Shown: positions 1 to 6,072 of the stretch, piece by piece
Numbering within the stretch: the stretch's first letter is position 1
How the letters are laid out: the number at the start of each line of letters is the position of its first letter
Origin: Sandaracinaceae bacterium
GTDB taxonomy: Bacteria; Myxococcota_A; Polyangia; Polyangiales; JAFGIB01
Direction of reading: 5' to 3'
NCBI GenBank assembly: GCA_017881145.1
Contig: JADGRG010000272.1
Span: forward strand, 1 to 6,254
DNA: 6,254 nucleotides
Made by a program: the position numbers and the translations under genes
Notes under the pieces: model-generated
Database searches by the model: none
Told to the model about the DNA's origin: nothing
What the model saw: only the letters and a program-made list of their open reading frames with translations

Positions 1-16
1 ATTTCTGGACAGCTCT

Positions 17-1144
17 TCACGCCTTGCGGAAGAAGCGTCGATCCATCCACTCGGTGAGCGGTGCTGCGACGTAGATCGACGAATAGGTGCCGACCAGGAA
101 GCCGACCATCAAAGCGAAGACGATGTCGCGGATCAGCGGAGTGCCCCAGAAAAAGAAGCCCAAGATCGAGATCATCGCGACGCCCGAGGTGATCACGGTC
201 CGGCCGAGCGTCTGCGAGGTGCTGACGTTGATGATGTGAGCCAAGGGCGCATCGCGCATCCGGCCCATGTTCTCGCGAATTCGGTCGTAGACCACGATGG
301 TGTCGTTGATGGAGAAGCCGATCACCGTCAACACGGCCGCGATCGTGCCCAGAGTCACTTCCTTCTGGAGCACGACGTAAACGCCGAGGGTGATCAGCGC
401 ATCATGCGCCAACGCGACCACGCCGCCCGGCGCGAAGCGCAGGTCGAAGCGGAACGCCACGTAGACCATGATGAACGCGATGGCGTAGATGATCGACTTG
501 ATGGCTGCGTCGCGCAGCTGTGCGCCGGCCTTCGGACCGACCCACTCCACCCGTCGCGGGCCGTCTGGCGCGCGATCCGCGAACTTCTCTTGGAGGCCCT
601 GCACCAGCTTGTCACCGATGCCCACGAGCTGCGCCTCGTAGCGGAAGTCCTGCGGATTGCCGAACGCCGATACCGTCCGCACCTTGAGGCCAGCACCCGC
701 CAAGACGCCCTTGATCTGGTCGGCATCGGAGGCGCCAGTGAGTCGGATCGAGAGCTTGTCACCACCCGGCGACGCGGTGAGCTCGAGCAGCTTGCTCTCG
801 CCGAGCCCCTGGTCGAGCTTCTCTTTGGCCTGCTTGATGACTTGCGGCGGCAGCGACGAAATCTGCTCGAGCCGCAGGATGTAGCGGTTCTTGACCTCGG
901 GCGTGGAAATCACGTCTGGCTGGCCGAAGCCAAGGTCGATCACCGCTTTGCGCAGCTCCGAGGACGAGACGTCGCCCTTAAACTCGATCTCGACCTCGGT
1001 GCCGCCCTTGAAGTCGATGCCGAACCGCGGTCCGGGCACAAAGAGCGAGATGAGGCTCAAGAAGCACAAGCCCAGCGACGTGAAGATGAAACGCCACCGA
1101 TACTTGAAGAAGTCGTAGGTAACCCCAGGTGTGAAGAACTCCAT
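17..1144 (-). CDS. secF: Protein translocase subunit SecF
   Basis: SecF pairs with SecD in the inner membrane and uses the proton gradient to help pull secreted proteins out through SecYEG. The 375-residue product has six predicted membrane segments (about 17-36, 214-232, 239-259, 263-283, 316-334, 340-361) with a large periplasmic domain between the first two. Signatures seen are GIDFKGGTEVEIEF (42-55), the TM4 motif IGFSINDTIVVYDRIREN (275-292) and SQTLGRTVITSG (310-321). E. coli SecF is about 323 residues; the extra length lies in the first periplasmic domain. I chose the ATG at 1144, 4 bases after the secD stop, because MEFFTPGVTYDFF matches typical SecF N-termini. A GTG at 1174, 10 codons upstream and overlapping secD, has a better GAGGG Shine-Dalgarno (1179-1183) and remains possible. 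The family call is secure; the start is not. Confidence 0.97.
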   Translation of the reverse strand: MEFFTPGVTYDFFKYRWRFIFTSLGLCFLSLISLFVPGPRFGIDFKGGTEVEIEFKGDVSSSELRKAVIDLGFGQPDVISTPEVKNRYILRLEQISSLPPQVIKQAKEKLDQGLGESKLLELTASPGGDKLSIRLTGASDADQIKGVLAGAGLKVRTVSAFGNPQDFRYEAQLVGIGDKLVQGLQEKFADRAPDGPRRVEWVGPKAGAQLRDAAIKSIIYAIAFIMVYVAFRFDLRFAPGGVVALAHDALITLGVYVVLQKEVTLGTIAAVLTVIGFSINDTIVVYDRIRENMGRMRDAPLAHIINVSTSQTLGRTVITSGVAMISILGFFFWGTPLIRDIVFALMVGFLVGTYSSIYVAAPLTEWMDRRFFRKA

Positions 1145-1148
1145 CGAA

Positions 1149-2981
1149 TCACCCAACCCTGAGCCGCTGGACACGCAACCCTCGGACTAACCAGTCGAAG
1201 GCAACGCGCGAGCAAAAAATGCCTGTGAAGAGCGAAGTGCAGATACCGAGGATGAGTGTGACGGCGAAGCCCTTGATAGGCCCGGTGCCGTACTGGAAGA
1301 GCACCACGCCAGCAACGAGCGTTGTGATCTGAGAGTCGAAGACCGACGAGAACGCGCGCGCGAAGCCTTGCTCCACCGCGACGCGGGCAGACTTGCCTGC
1401 GCGCAACTCCTCGCGGATGCGCTCATTGACGAGCACGTTGGCATCGACCGCCATGCCCATGTTTAGCGCGATGGCGACCAGGCCCGGCAGAGTCAGCGTC
1501 GCCTCGAAGAAGGCTTGCGCCGCCAAGAGGAACAAGAGGTGCAACATCACCATGACGTCGGCGATGACACCGCCGACTTCGTAGTAGAATGCCATGAAGA
1601 GCAGCACGATGATGATGCTGACCAGAGCACCGCGCACACCCTGCGCCACGCCGTCGGCGCCGAGCGAGGGGCCTATCATCTGCTCGTTCGAGGGACGAAT
1701 CGGCACAGGCAGCGCACCGGCCTTGAGCACCAGCACCAAGTCCTTGGCCTCGTTCAACACTTCGTTGTACGGCCGGAAGCCGCCCAGCGTGACCTGGCAG
1801 TGACCGCCACCGATCTCCGTTTGGATGACCGGCGCGGAAGCCACCACGTCATCGAGCACGATGGCCATGCGGCGCTTCACGTTGCGACCGGTCAGCTCCT
1901 TGAAGGAGTCGGCGCCTTCGCTGTTGAAGTTGATGGCAACGTACGGCTTGCCACCCGCCTGCGGGTCGTTCGCCACGAACGCGTCCTCGATGGCCTGGCC
2001 GGTAACTTCAGCGCGACCGAAGAGGTAGTAGGTCCGCCACGCAAGCTCGCCCTGCTTGGCGCCGCCTTCCTCCGACATGCGCTCGAGCTCGCCCACCAAG
2101 AGCTTGTGGTCCTCCGGAATCTTTCCGGATTTCTTCAGCGTCTCGACGTAGTCGGTGAGCTGCTTGCGCGATTCCTTGCCGCGCGCGACCAGATAGCTCG
2201 ACGACGTCTGCGACTTACTGGTTCCGGCCGACACGATTTCGGTGTGGCGAGTGATGCCTGCTGGCAGCTCGCTCAGCTCGGAGACGAAGCTCGCGTCGTC
2301 GTCGACGATCTCGAACTCCAAGCGGGCAGTCTTGCTGATGATCTCGCGGATGCGATCGAAGGTCGCCTGGTCGGCGCCTGGCACCTCCACGATGATATCG
2401 GTGTTCTGGGCGGTGACGGCTGCCTCGCGTAAACCCAGACCGTCGACGCGGTTCTGGATGGTCTCGCGGGCTTGCTGCACCGCCGTATCCTGGATCTGCT
2501 CCAGGAATTCGGAGCGCACTTCCAGGATCACGTCGCTACCGGCGCGCGAGACTTCGCGCAGATCGTTGTAGCGAGTCACCAGGTCGTGATCGAGCTTGCC
2601 GGCGTCCTTCTCGTCCTTGAAGGCGACGTGGATGCGACGGTCACCTTCGTTCGTGACAGTCAGGCGCTCGCGAACCTTGCCCAGCTCCTCGCGGCTCGGA
2701 GACTCACCCTTCTTCAGCAAGCCGACACGTTGACCCAGCTCGCGCAAGAGCTCATCGGCGCGCAGCTCGCGACGATCCCGCACCGCAGCGTCGACCTCGA
2801 CGTCGTAGGACAAACGTAAGCCGCCACGAATGTCGAGGCCTGGGCTGATCCGACCCGAGACGAATTTGCGCACGGCCGCAGGCGCCGGAATCCAGGTATT
2901 GAGGCTCGGCCAGAGAATGATCCATGCACTGGCCGTGACGACCAGGATGAGCAGCAAGCGGAAGTACCAACCCTTTTCCAT
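1149..2981 (-). CDS. secD: Protein translocase subunit SecD
   Basis: SecD is the larger partner of SecF; its periplasmic domain grips emerging substrate and its membrane part couples this to proton flow. The 610-residue product is close to E. coli SecD in length. It has TM1 at about 6-24, then a long periplasmic region carrying PGLDIRGG (47-54), and then five more membrane segments (about 448-467, 469-492, 498-519, 551-566, 570-595). The region entering the membrane has VLKAGALPVPI (418-428) and GPSLG (437-441). TM4 holds the family hallmark GMAVDANVLVNERIREEL (509-526). Asp513 there corresponds by motif to the acidic residue needed for proton coupling in E. coli (known for the family, inferred here). 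Phe of the usual VLIFERI is Asn (519). The ATG at 2981 gives a normal N-terminal anchor; only a weak GGACG lies upstream. The gene follows yajC by 40 bases and precedes secF almost directly, so one transcript is expected. Confidence 0.98.
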   Translation of the reverse strand: MEKGWYFRLLLILVVTASAWIILWPSLNTWIPAPAAVRKFVSGRISPGLDIRGGLRLSYDVEVDAAVRDRRELRADELLRELGQRVGLLKKGESPSREELGKVRERLTVTNEGDRRIHVAFKDEKDAGKLDHDLVTRYNDLREVSRAGSDVILEVRSEFLEQIQDTAVQQARETIQNRVDGLGLREAAVTAQNTDIIVEVPGADQATFDRIREIISKTARLEFEIVDDDASFVSELSELPAGITRHTEIVSAGTSKSQTSSSYLVARGKESRKQLTDYVETLKKSGKIPEDHKLLVGELERMSEEGGAKQGELAWRTYYLFGRAEVTGQAIEDAFVANDPQAGGKPYVAINFNSEGADSFKELTGRNVKRRMAIVLDDVVASAPVIQTEIGGGHCQVTLGGFRPYNEVLNEAKDLVLVLKAGALPVPIRPSNEQMIGPSLGADGVAQGVRGALVSIIIVLLFMAFYYEVGGVIADVMVMLHLLFLLAAQAFFEATLTLPGLVAIALNMGMAVDANVLVNERIREELRAGKSARVAVEQGFARAFSSVFDSQITTLVAGVVLFQYGTGPIKGFAVTLILGICTSLFTGIFCSRVAFDWLVRGLRVQRLRVG

Positions 2982-3021
2982 GACTACGCTTTCGTCCGTC
3001 TTGGCCCGTAGGCGCAGCCGG

Positions 3022-3411
3022 CTACGCCTTTTCCTTCGCGTCGTTCGCGATCTTGGTCGCGATGTTCGTACGCAGGACGTTGATCTTCACTTTGTCGGCA
3101 ATCAGCAGCGTCGCCTCGGTGTCGTTGAGGTCCGTGATCTCGCCGCGAATGCCACCCGAGGTGCGCACGCTGTCGCCCTTCTTGAGCGCCTTGAGCATGT
3201 TGTCGACCTCACGCTGACGCTTCTGCTGCGGACGAATCAGCAGGAAGTAGAAGACGCCGAACATCAGCGCCAACATGCCGATTTGGAATTCCATGCCTCC
3301 GAATCCTCCTCCAGCTCCACTCGCTGGGCCGTGCGCTGCAGATGCGGGCTGCGCTGTGCCGCTACCCGTTGGTTCGGGCTGCATCAGGAACTCTGTCAGC
3401 AGGACTGGCAA
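3022..3411 (-). CDS. yajC: Preprotein translocase subunit YajC (TTG start)
   Basis: YajC is a small single-span membrane protein that co-purifies with SecDF and is usually encoded just upstream of secD, as here. The 129-residue product has a Gly/Ala/Pro-rich N-terminal stretch (about 11-39), one membrane helix (about 42-59) ending in the hallmark RPQQKR (60-65), and a small cytoplasmic domain. That domain has the conserved pattern LKKGDSVRTSGGIRGEI (76-92). The start is taken as the TTG at 3411 because GAGGGA (3416-3421) lies 4 bases upstream and the resulting MPVLLTEFL is a plausible hydrophobic beginning. The alternative is an ATG at 3384, which would drop nine residues and has no good ribosome site. 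A small imperfect hairpin (3011-3028) spans the stop codon. It is the first gene of the sec operon. Confidence 0.94.
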   Translation of the reverse strand: MPVLLTEFLMQPEPTGSGTAQPASAAHGPASGAGGGFGGMEFQIGMLALMFGVFYFLLIRPQQKRQREVDNMLKALKKGDSVRTSGGIRGEITDLNDTEATLLIADKVKINVLRTNIATKIANDAKEKA

Positions 3412-3415
3412 TGGA

Positions 3416-3421
3416 TCCCTC
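3416..3421 (-). promoter_or_regulatory. Ribosome-binding site deciding the yajC TTG start
   Basis: Read on the minus strand the sequence is GAGGGA followed by TCCA and then TTG. This is the only strong Shine-Dalgarno near the N-terminus of yajC and favours the TTG at 3411 over the in-frame ATG at 3384. Confidence 0.65.
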
Positions 3422-3444
3422 GAGTGCTGCGATGGCTACAAGAA

Positions 3445-3471
3445 GAGCCCGCAAATAGCGGTCCGGGGCTC
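3445..3471 (-). promoter_or_regulatory. Stem-loop in the predicted yajC leader
   Basis: Within the predicted untranslated leader, GAGCCC (3466-3471) can pair with GGGCTC (3445-3450). An alternative fold uses CCGC-TATTT-GCGG inside the same interval plus GAGC/GCTC. On the minus strand the hairpin is followed by TTCTTGT, which is too short a T run to call an attenuator. I do not recognise a riboswitch class. Function unknown. Confidence 0.3.
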
Positions 3472-3510
3472 CGCGTAAAAGCTCGCGTTTTCCCCTGAAA
3501 AGTCGCGCGG

Positions 3511-3539
3511 GTTCTACTCCATGCCCCCACAGGCGTCAA
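3511..3539 (-). promoter_or_regulatory. Probable sigma70-type promoter for yajC-secD-secF
   Basis: On the minus strand there is TTGACG (3534-3539, five of six to the -35 consensus), a spacer of exactly 17 bases, and TAGAAC (3511-3516, four of six to the -10 consensus). Transcription would begin near 3504, giving a leader of about 90 bases before the yajC start. This is a consensus match only; no start site has been measured. Confidence 0.55.
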
Positions 3540-3679
3540 CTGTGAGCCTGCCTATCGTTGGCCGCGCGGACCGGCCTGTGTGGCTGTGGGTCGCGAGCAC
3601 TTGCCACGATGCGAAGACGCTTTGGCCCACGCTTTCGGCATGGTCGGACGCGACGCATCCTGTGCTATGAAGGGCCATC

Positions 3680-4603
3680 ATGGTCGAGAAACTAGAAAAG
3701 ATCTGGATGAACGGCGCGATGGTTCCCTGGGATCAGGCCCAGGTTCACGTCCTGACCCACACGCTGCACTACGGTCTGGGCGTCTTCGAGGGCATCCGCT
3801 GCTACCGTCGCAGTGACGGCACGAGCGCCGTGTTTCGGCTGCGAGAGCACGTCGACCGGCTCTTCGAGTCTGCGCACATCAGCGACATGGCCATGAAGTG
3901 GAGCCGCGACGAAGTATTCGCCGCCTGCCTCGACATCGTGCGCATCAATCGCCTCGACGAGTGTTACATCCGGCCGCTGGCATTCGTAGGCGAAGGCGCG
4001 ATGGGGCTCTACGGACGCGACAACCCCGTGCACCTCACCATCATCGCCTGGCGTTGGGGCGCCTACTTGGGCGAGGAGGGCCTCGAAAAGGGCATCCGCG
4101 CCAAGGTCAGCTCCTACAGCCGTTCCGGCGTCAACAGCGCCATGACCAAGGCCAAGGTGGTCGGCAACTACGTGAACTCGATCCTGGCCAAACGCGAGGT
4201 CGTGGCGGCTGGCTACCAGGAAGCCATCATGCTGGACGCGCAAGGCTACGTAGCAGAGGCATCCGGCGAGAACATCTTCGTCGTCAAGCACGGCAAGGTG
4301 ATCACCCCGCCGGTGGGCGGCTCGATCCTGGGTGGCATCACCCGCAACACAGTGTTGCAGCTCTGCGACGAGCTGGGGATTCCGTTCGAGGAGCGCGTGA
4401 TCTCGCGCGACGAGCTCTACATCGCTGACGAAGTCTTCTTCACGGGCACCGCCGCCGAGGTGACTCCGGTGCGCGAAGTGGACGAGCGGAAGATCGGCGC
4501 AGGCGCGCGCGGTCCTTTCACCAAGCGGCTACAAGACCGCTTCTTCCAGGTCGTGCGTGGTCCGGAGACGCTGCACCCCGAGTGGCTCGCTTTCGTTAGC
4601 TGA
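3680..4603 (+). CDS. ilvE: Branched-chain amino-acid aminotransferase
   Basis: This is a cytoplasmic, PLP-dependent class IV (fold type IV) aminotransferase that interconverts leucine, isoleucine and valine with their 2-oxo acids using glutamate/2-oxoglutarate. It makes the last step of branched-chain synthesis. The 307-residue protein has the usual family length. Motifs: THTLHYGLGVFEGIR (26-40); an arginine at 60 in the phosphate-binding position; the PLP lysine Lys159 in TKAKVVGNYVNS (156-167); YVAEASGENIF (190-200) with the cofactor-contacting Glu193; GGITRNTV (218-225); and DEVFFTGTAAEVTPV (250-264). Residue numbers match E. coli IlvE at both Lys159 and Glu193, which supports the start. 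The ATG at 3680 has AAGGG five bases upstream. All key residues are present, so it should be active. The SGENIF and GTAAEVTPV forms favour a branched-chain enzyme over D-amino-acid transaminase or aminodeoxychorismate lyase. It stands alone, divergent from the sec operon. Confidence 0.96.
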   Translation: MVEKLEKIWMNGAMVPWDQAQVHVLTHTLHYGLGVFEGIRCYRRSDGTSAVFRLREHVDRLFESAHISDMAMKWSRDEVFAACLDIVRINRLDECYIRPLAFVGEGAMGLYGRDNPVHLTIIAWRWGAYLGEEGLEKGIRAKVSSYSRSGVNSAMTKAKVVGNYVNSILAKREVVAAGYQEAIMLDAQGYVAEASGENIFVVKHGKVITPPVGGSILGGITRNTVLQLCDELGIPFEERVISRDELYIADEVFFTGTAAEVTPVREVDERKIGAGARGPFTKRLQDRFFQVVRGPETLHPEWLAFVS

Positions 4604-4609
4604 TCGCGG

Positions 4610-4635
4610 CGCGGATCGGGCTCGATCCGCGGCTT
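4610..4635 (+). terminator. Terminator-like hairpin after ilvE
   Basis: Seven bases past the ilvE stop, CGCGGATC (4610-4617) pairs perfectly with GATCCGCG (4624-4631) around a six-base loop, followed by GCTTTCG. The eight-bp GC-rich stem and position fit an intrinsic terminator, but the T tract is only three bases, so strength is doubtful. Confidence 0.5.
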
Positions 4636-4665
4636 TCGTCCTCGCACCCTCGGTCACGCTACAGA

Positions 4666-4704
4666 AGTAGCGCTCCCTCGGGTGCTGCGGGCGCGCTCGC
4701 GGCT
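4666..4704. repeat. 39-bp direct repeat, copy 1
   Basis: The first copy begins AGTAGCGCTCCCT and ends GCGCGCTCGCGGCT. It matches copy 2 (4757-4795) at 37 of 39 positions, with starts 91 bases apart. The end of this copy forms the left arm of a 9-bp bulged hairpin (4687-4696 with 4715-4723). It lies in the convergent gap between ilvE and the zinc-ribbon gene and is not within a convincing gene. Confidence 0.8.
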
Positions 4705-4756
4705 CGAACCCGCTGCGCGCCGCTCGGATGGCCCGTCACTCCGGTTGGAGCGAGTG

Positions 4757-4795
4757 AGTAGCGCTCCCTTGGTTGCTGCGGGCGCGCTCGCGGCT
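4757..4795. repeat. 39-bp direct repeat, copy 2
   Basis: The second copy differs from copy 1 at two positions (C to T at 4770, G to T at 4773). The flanking sequences are mostly unlike those of copy 1, apart from a short shared GTCAC upstream (4653-4657 and 4735-4739). This suggests either an old duplication of a larger unit with eroded spacers or two members of a dispersed intergenic repeat family. Confidence 0.8.
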
Positions 4796-4872
4796 GCATC
4801 CCAAATCGGGACGCTCGCGTTGGTGCGTGGCCGGAAGCCCGGGATCGAAGACCGGCAACGCTTGCCAGTCAG

Positions 4873-5610
4873 CTACGGGTTCTTGCCCTGCTCGAACTTC
4901 GCCAGCGCCTCTTTTGAGTAGAGGATGCGTTGGCAGCGTGGGCACTGCGCGAATTCCTCAGCGCGTGAGACGGCGATCACTTGCTGCGGGGTCAGCACCA
5001 CGAAGCAGCCGCTGCACGAGCCATCATGGATGGCGGCAACACCCATGCCCTGGCGCTTGCTGCGAATCATGTCGTAGCGGCGCAGCACGTCGCCGGGCAC
5101 CAGCCCTACCAGCTCGGCGCGCCCCTTCAGGACTTCCTCGCGCACCCGGGTCAGCTCCGCCAGACGCACGTCGGCTTTCTGCTTTTCCTGGTCCACGAAG
5201 TTCGAGAATTCGCCGAACTCCTTTTCGTGCTTCTCGACCGAGGAGCGCCGCTTGCCGATCGCTTCCTTCAGCGTCTCGCGTTCGGCCTCGCGCTCCTTGG
5301 TCAGGCGGCGAATCGTCTCGAGCTCACGCTCGACCGCGTCGGCCTCGCGCATGTTGCGCGCCCGTGCACCCTTCGCCTTGGAGCGCGCCAAGGCCTGACC
5401 CTGGCTGTTGAGCTCCTCGTCCGCAGCGGAGAGCAGGCGGTCGGCATCGGCCAGCTCGTGCTTCTCTGCCGCCAGAAGCTCTCCCAGCTTCTTCACGTCA
5501 CCCTGCAACCCTTCGATGCGGGCGGGTATATCCCGAAGCTCCGTATCGCTCCTCAGAGCTTCTGCGTCGATATCAGCGATCTTGGCGAGAGCTACGAGCT
5601 GTTCGATCAC
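4873..5610 (-). CDS. Coiled-coil zinc-ribbon protein (CT398-like, zf-RING_7 family)
   Basis: The 245-residue product is mostly a long charged coiled coil (about 15-165, rich in Glu, Lys, Arg and Leu). A short C-terminal zinc ribbon with two CxxC knuckles follows: Cys199/Cys202 (GSCSGCFVVLTP) and Cys223/Cys226 (QCPRCQRILY). This architecture, and the 'CSGCxxxLxPQ...CPxCxRILY' wording, are those of the C4-type zinc-ribbon proteins related to Chlamydia CT398, widespread in bacteria. The precise function is not settled; roles in transcription or as a scaffold have been proposed. No signal peptide or membrane segment is seen, so it is cytoplasmic. The GTG start at 5610 is well supported by AGGAGG (5619-5624) eight bases upstream. 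The tRNA gene lies about 155 bases upstream on the same strand, and its 3' end faces ilvE. The family call is good; I give no gene symbol. Confidence 0.9.
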   Translation of the reverse strand: MIEQLVALAKIADIDAEALRSDTELRDIPARIEGLQGDVKKLGELLAAEKHELADADRLLSAADEELNSQGQALARSKAKGARARNMREADAVERELETIRRLTKEREAERETLKEAIGKRRSSVEKHEKEFGEFSNFVDQEKQKADVRLAELTRVREEVLKGRAELVGLVPGDVLRRYDMIRSKRQGMGVAAIHDGSCSGCFVVLTPQQVIAVSRAEEFAQCPRCQRILYSKEALAKFEQGKNP

Positions 5611-5618
5611 CGAGGGAG

Positions 5619-5654
5619 CCTCCTGCCTACGCCGAGAGCCGAAGGCTGCTCGGC
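5619..5654 (-). promoter_or_regulatory. Shine-Dalgarno and adjacent leader stem-loop of the zinc-ribbon gene
   Basis: On the minus strand GCCGAG pairs with CTCGGC, enclosing a bulged C and a second stem AGCC-TTC-GGCT (5631-5654; ten pairs in all). Six bases later comes a full-strength AGGAGG (5619-5624), then an 8-base spacer and the GTG start. The stem-loop would sit next to the ribosome site in the mRNA and could influence translation or protect a processed 5' end. This is inference from sequence. Confidence 0.45.
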
Positions 5655-5718
5655 GGGTATGTGACTGGCGCGCGCTTGCCTACCCCCGAATGCGAGGCGG
5701 CGCAATAGCAACCTAAGG

Positions 5719-5765
5719 AAAAGCCGCCACAGCCTCTCCGAGATGAGGACTCCCGGAGTGGCTGT
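5719..5765 (-). terminator. Hairpin and T run after the tRNA gene
   Basis: Immediately after the encoded CCA, ACAGCC pairs with GGCTGT, and inside it CTCCG pairs with CGGAG across an A-A mismatch (5729-5765, 13-base loop). GGCGGC and TTTT (5719-5722) follow. The arrangement looks like a tRNA terminator, although six GC-rich bases separate the stem from the T run, so termination may be partial and could let transcripts reach the zinc-ribbon gene. Confidence 0.5.
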
Positions 5766-5841
5766 TGGTGGGCCCACCAGGGCTCGAACCTGGAACGACC
5801 CCGTTATGAGCGGGGGACTCTAACCATTGAGCTATAGGCCC
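5766..5841 (-). tRNA. tRNA-Ile2 (anticodon CAT, probably lysidine-modified)
   Basis: The minus strand folds into a complete 76-base cloverleaf: acceptor GGGCCTA/TGGGCCC, D arm GCTC-AATGGTTA-GAGT, anticodon stem CCCCG/CGGGG with loop CTCATAA, variable loop TCGTT, T arm CCAGG-TTCGAAC-CCTGG, discriminator A73, and an encoded CCA (5766-5768). The anticodon CAT is at 5806-5808. A CAT anticodon fits initiator Met, elongator Met or Ile2. It is not an initiator, since acceptor pair 1-72 is G-C. The C4-G69 and C5-G68 pairs, the D loop and overall resemblance to E. coli ileX point to Ile2. In that case TilS would convert C34 to lysidine so that it reads AUA. Unusual details are a G10-U25 wobble at the base of the D stem and C at position 26. 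Automatic tools may label it tRNA-Met. Confidence 0.95.
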
Positions 5842-5924
5842 AAACCGTATCGCCTCGTCCGCGTTCCGCTTCGCGATCCGCCTTCGGGGCCTGCGGGCCG
5901 TGCTCACGTACCCATCGCGTACGC

Positions 5925-5944
5925 TGCGCGCGGTCCTCGGACCC
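5925..5944. repeat. Repeat A, copy 1 (20 bp)
   Basis: A 20-base sequence found identically at 6049-6068, offset 124. It includes GGTC-CTCG-GACC, a four-bp stem with a four-base loop. Confidence 0.8.
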
Positions 5945-5949
5945 GAATG

Positions 5950-5980
5950 CGCATCGCTCGCGTCTCGCGAACGATCCGAC
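5950..5980. repeat. Repeat B, copy 1
   Basis: CGCATCGCTCGCGTCTC (5950-5966), seven unlike bases, then ATCCGAC (5974-5980). The same two blocks with the same spacing occur at 6105-6135, offset 155. It overlaps repeat C. Confidence 0.75.
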
Positions 5981-6011
5981 ACGGTTTCACATCTTGTTCA
6001 GTTCACGAAGC
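5964..6011. repeat. Repeat C, copy 1 (48 bp)
   Basis: A 48-base segment aligning without gaps to 6181-6228 at 40 of 48 positions, offset 217. Exact blocks include CTCGCGAACGA, ACGGTTTCACAT and CACGAAGC. Confidence 0.75.
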
Positions 6012-6048
6012 CGTGAAGTTGTTTACAAATTTCATCAGGAAGTTGAGT

Positions 6049-6068
6049 TGCGCGCGGTCCTCGGACCC
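6049..6068. repeat. Repeat A, copy 2 (20 bp)
   Basis: Exact second copy of the 20-base sequence at 5925-5944. In this copy it is followed by the perfect 9-bp hairpin at 6073-6094, which copy 1 lacks. Confidence 0.8.
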
Positions 6069-6072
6069 CCAC

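Larger units (their letters stand above)
3412..3679. other. Divergent intergenic region yajC / ilvE
   Basis: These 268 bases separate two divergently transcribed genes and must carry both promoters. The minus-strand promoter and leader hairpin are listed separately. On the plus strand I see no convincing -35/-10 pair for ilvE, only the ribosome site AAGGG (3670-3674) five bases before the ATG. A small inverted repeat GGCCG/CGGCC (3560-3576) lies midway. No leader peptide with a run of branched-chain codons and no T-box-like element was evident. Confidence 0.6.
4604..4872. other. Convergent intergenic region
   Basis: This 269-base gap between the 3' ends of ilvE and the zinc-ribbon gene holds the ilvE terminator-like hairpin, the two 39-bp repeats and several GC-rich inverted repeats. 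One perfect small hairpin, GGCAA-CGC-TTGCC (4854-4866), sits six bases after the minus-strand gene's stop and may help end that transcript, but no T tract follows. The open frames crossing the gap on both strands show no domain, no ribosome site and no plausible protein composition, so I see no gene here. Confidence 0.6.

Noticed and set aside
236..1162. 308-codon open frame on the plus strand opposite secF
   Set aside because: It lies entirely antisense to secF, and the product is an Arg/His/Asp-rich composition artefact with no domain. It is a shadow typical of GC-rich DNA.
1515..2432. 305-codon open frame on the plus strand opposite secD
   Set aside because: It is antisense to a strongly conserved gene, His/Asp/Arg-rich and without recognisable motifs. 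No ribosome site supports it.
3666..3671. Extended -10-like TGC-TATGAA just before ilvE
   Set aside because: It overlaps the ribosome site, would start the transcript almost at the ATG, and has no matching -35 at the right distance.
4701..4710. Ten-base match (GGCTCGAACC) to the tRNA T-loop region at 5781-5790, as a possible tRNA remnant or attachment site
   Set aside because: The flanking bases do not form a T stem and the match does not extend to the CCA end; ten shared GC-rich bases can arise by chance. No integrase is present.
4981..5664. 227-codon open frame on the plus strand opposite the zinc-ribbon gene
   Set aside because: The minus strand has the conserved CxxC pairs, the coiled coil and a perfect Shine-Dalgarno; the plus-strand frame is its complement shadow.
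5713..5982. 89-codon open frame spanning the tRNA
   Set aside because: It reads straight through a complete tRNA cloverleaf and has a low-complexity Arg/Ser-rich translation.
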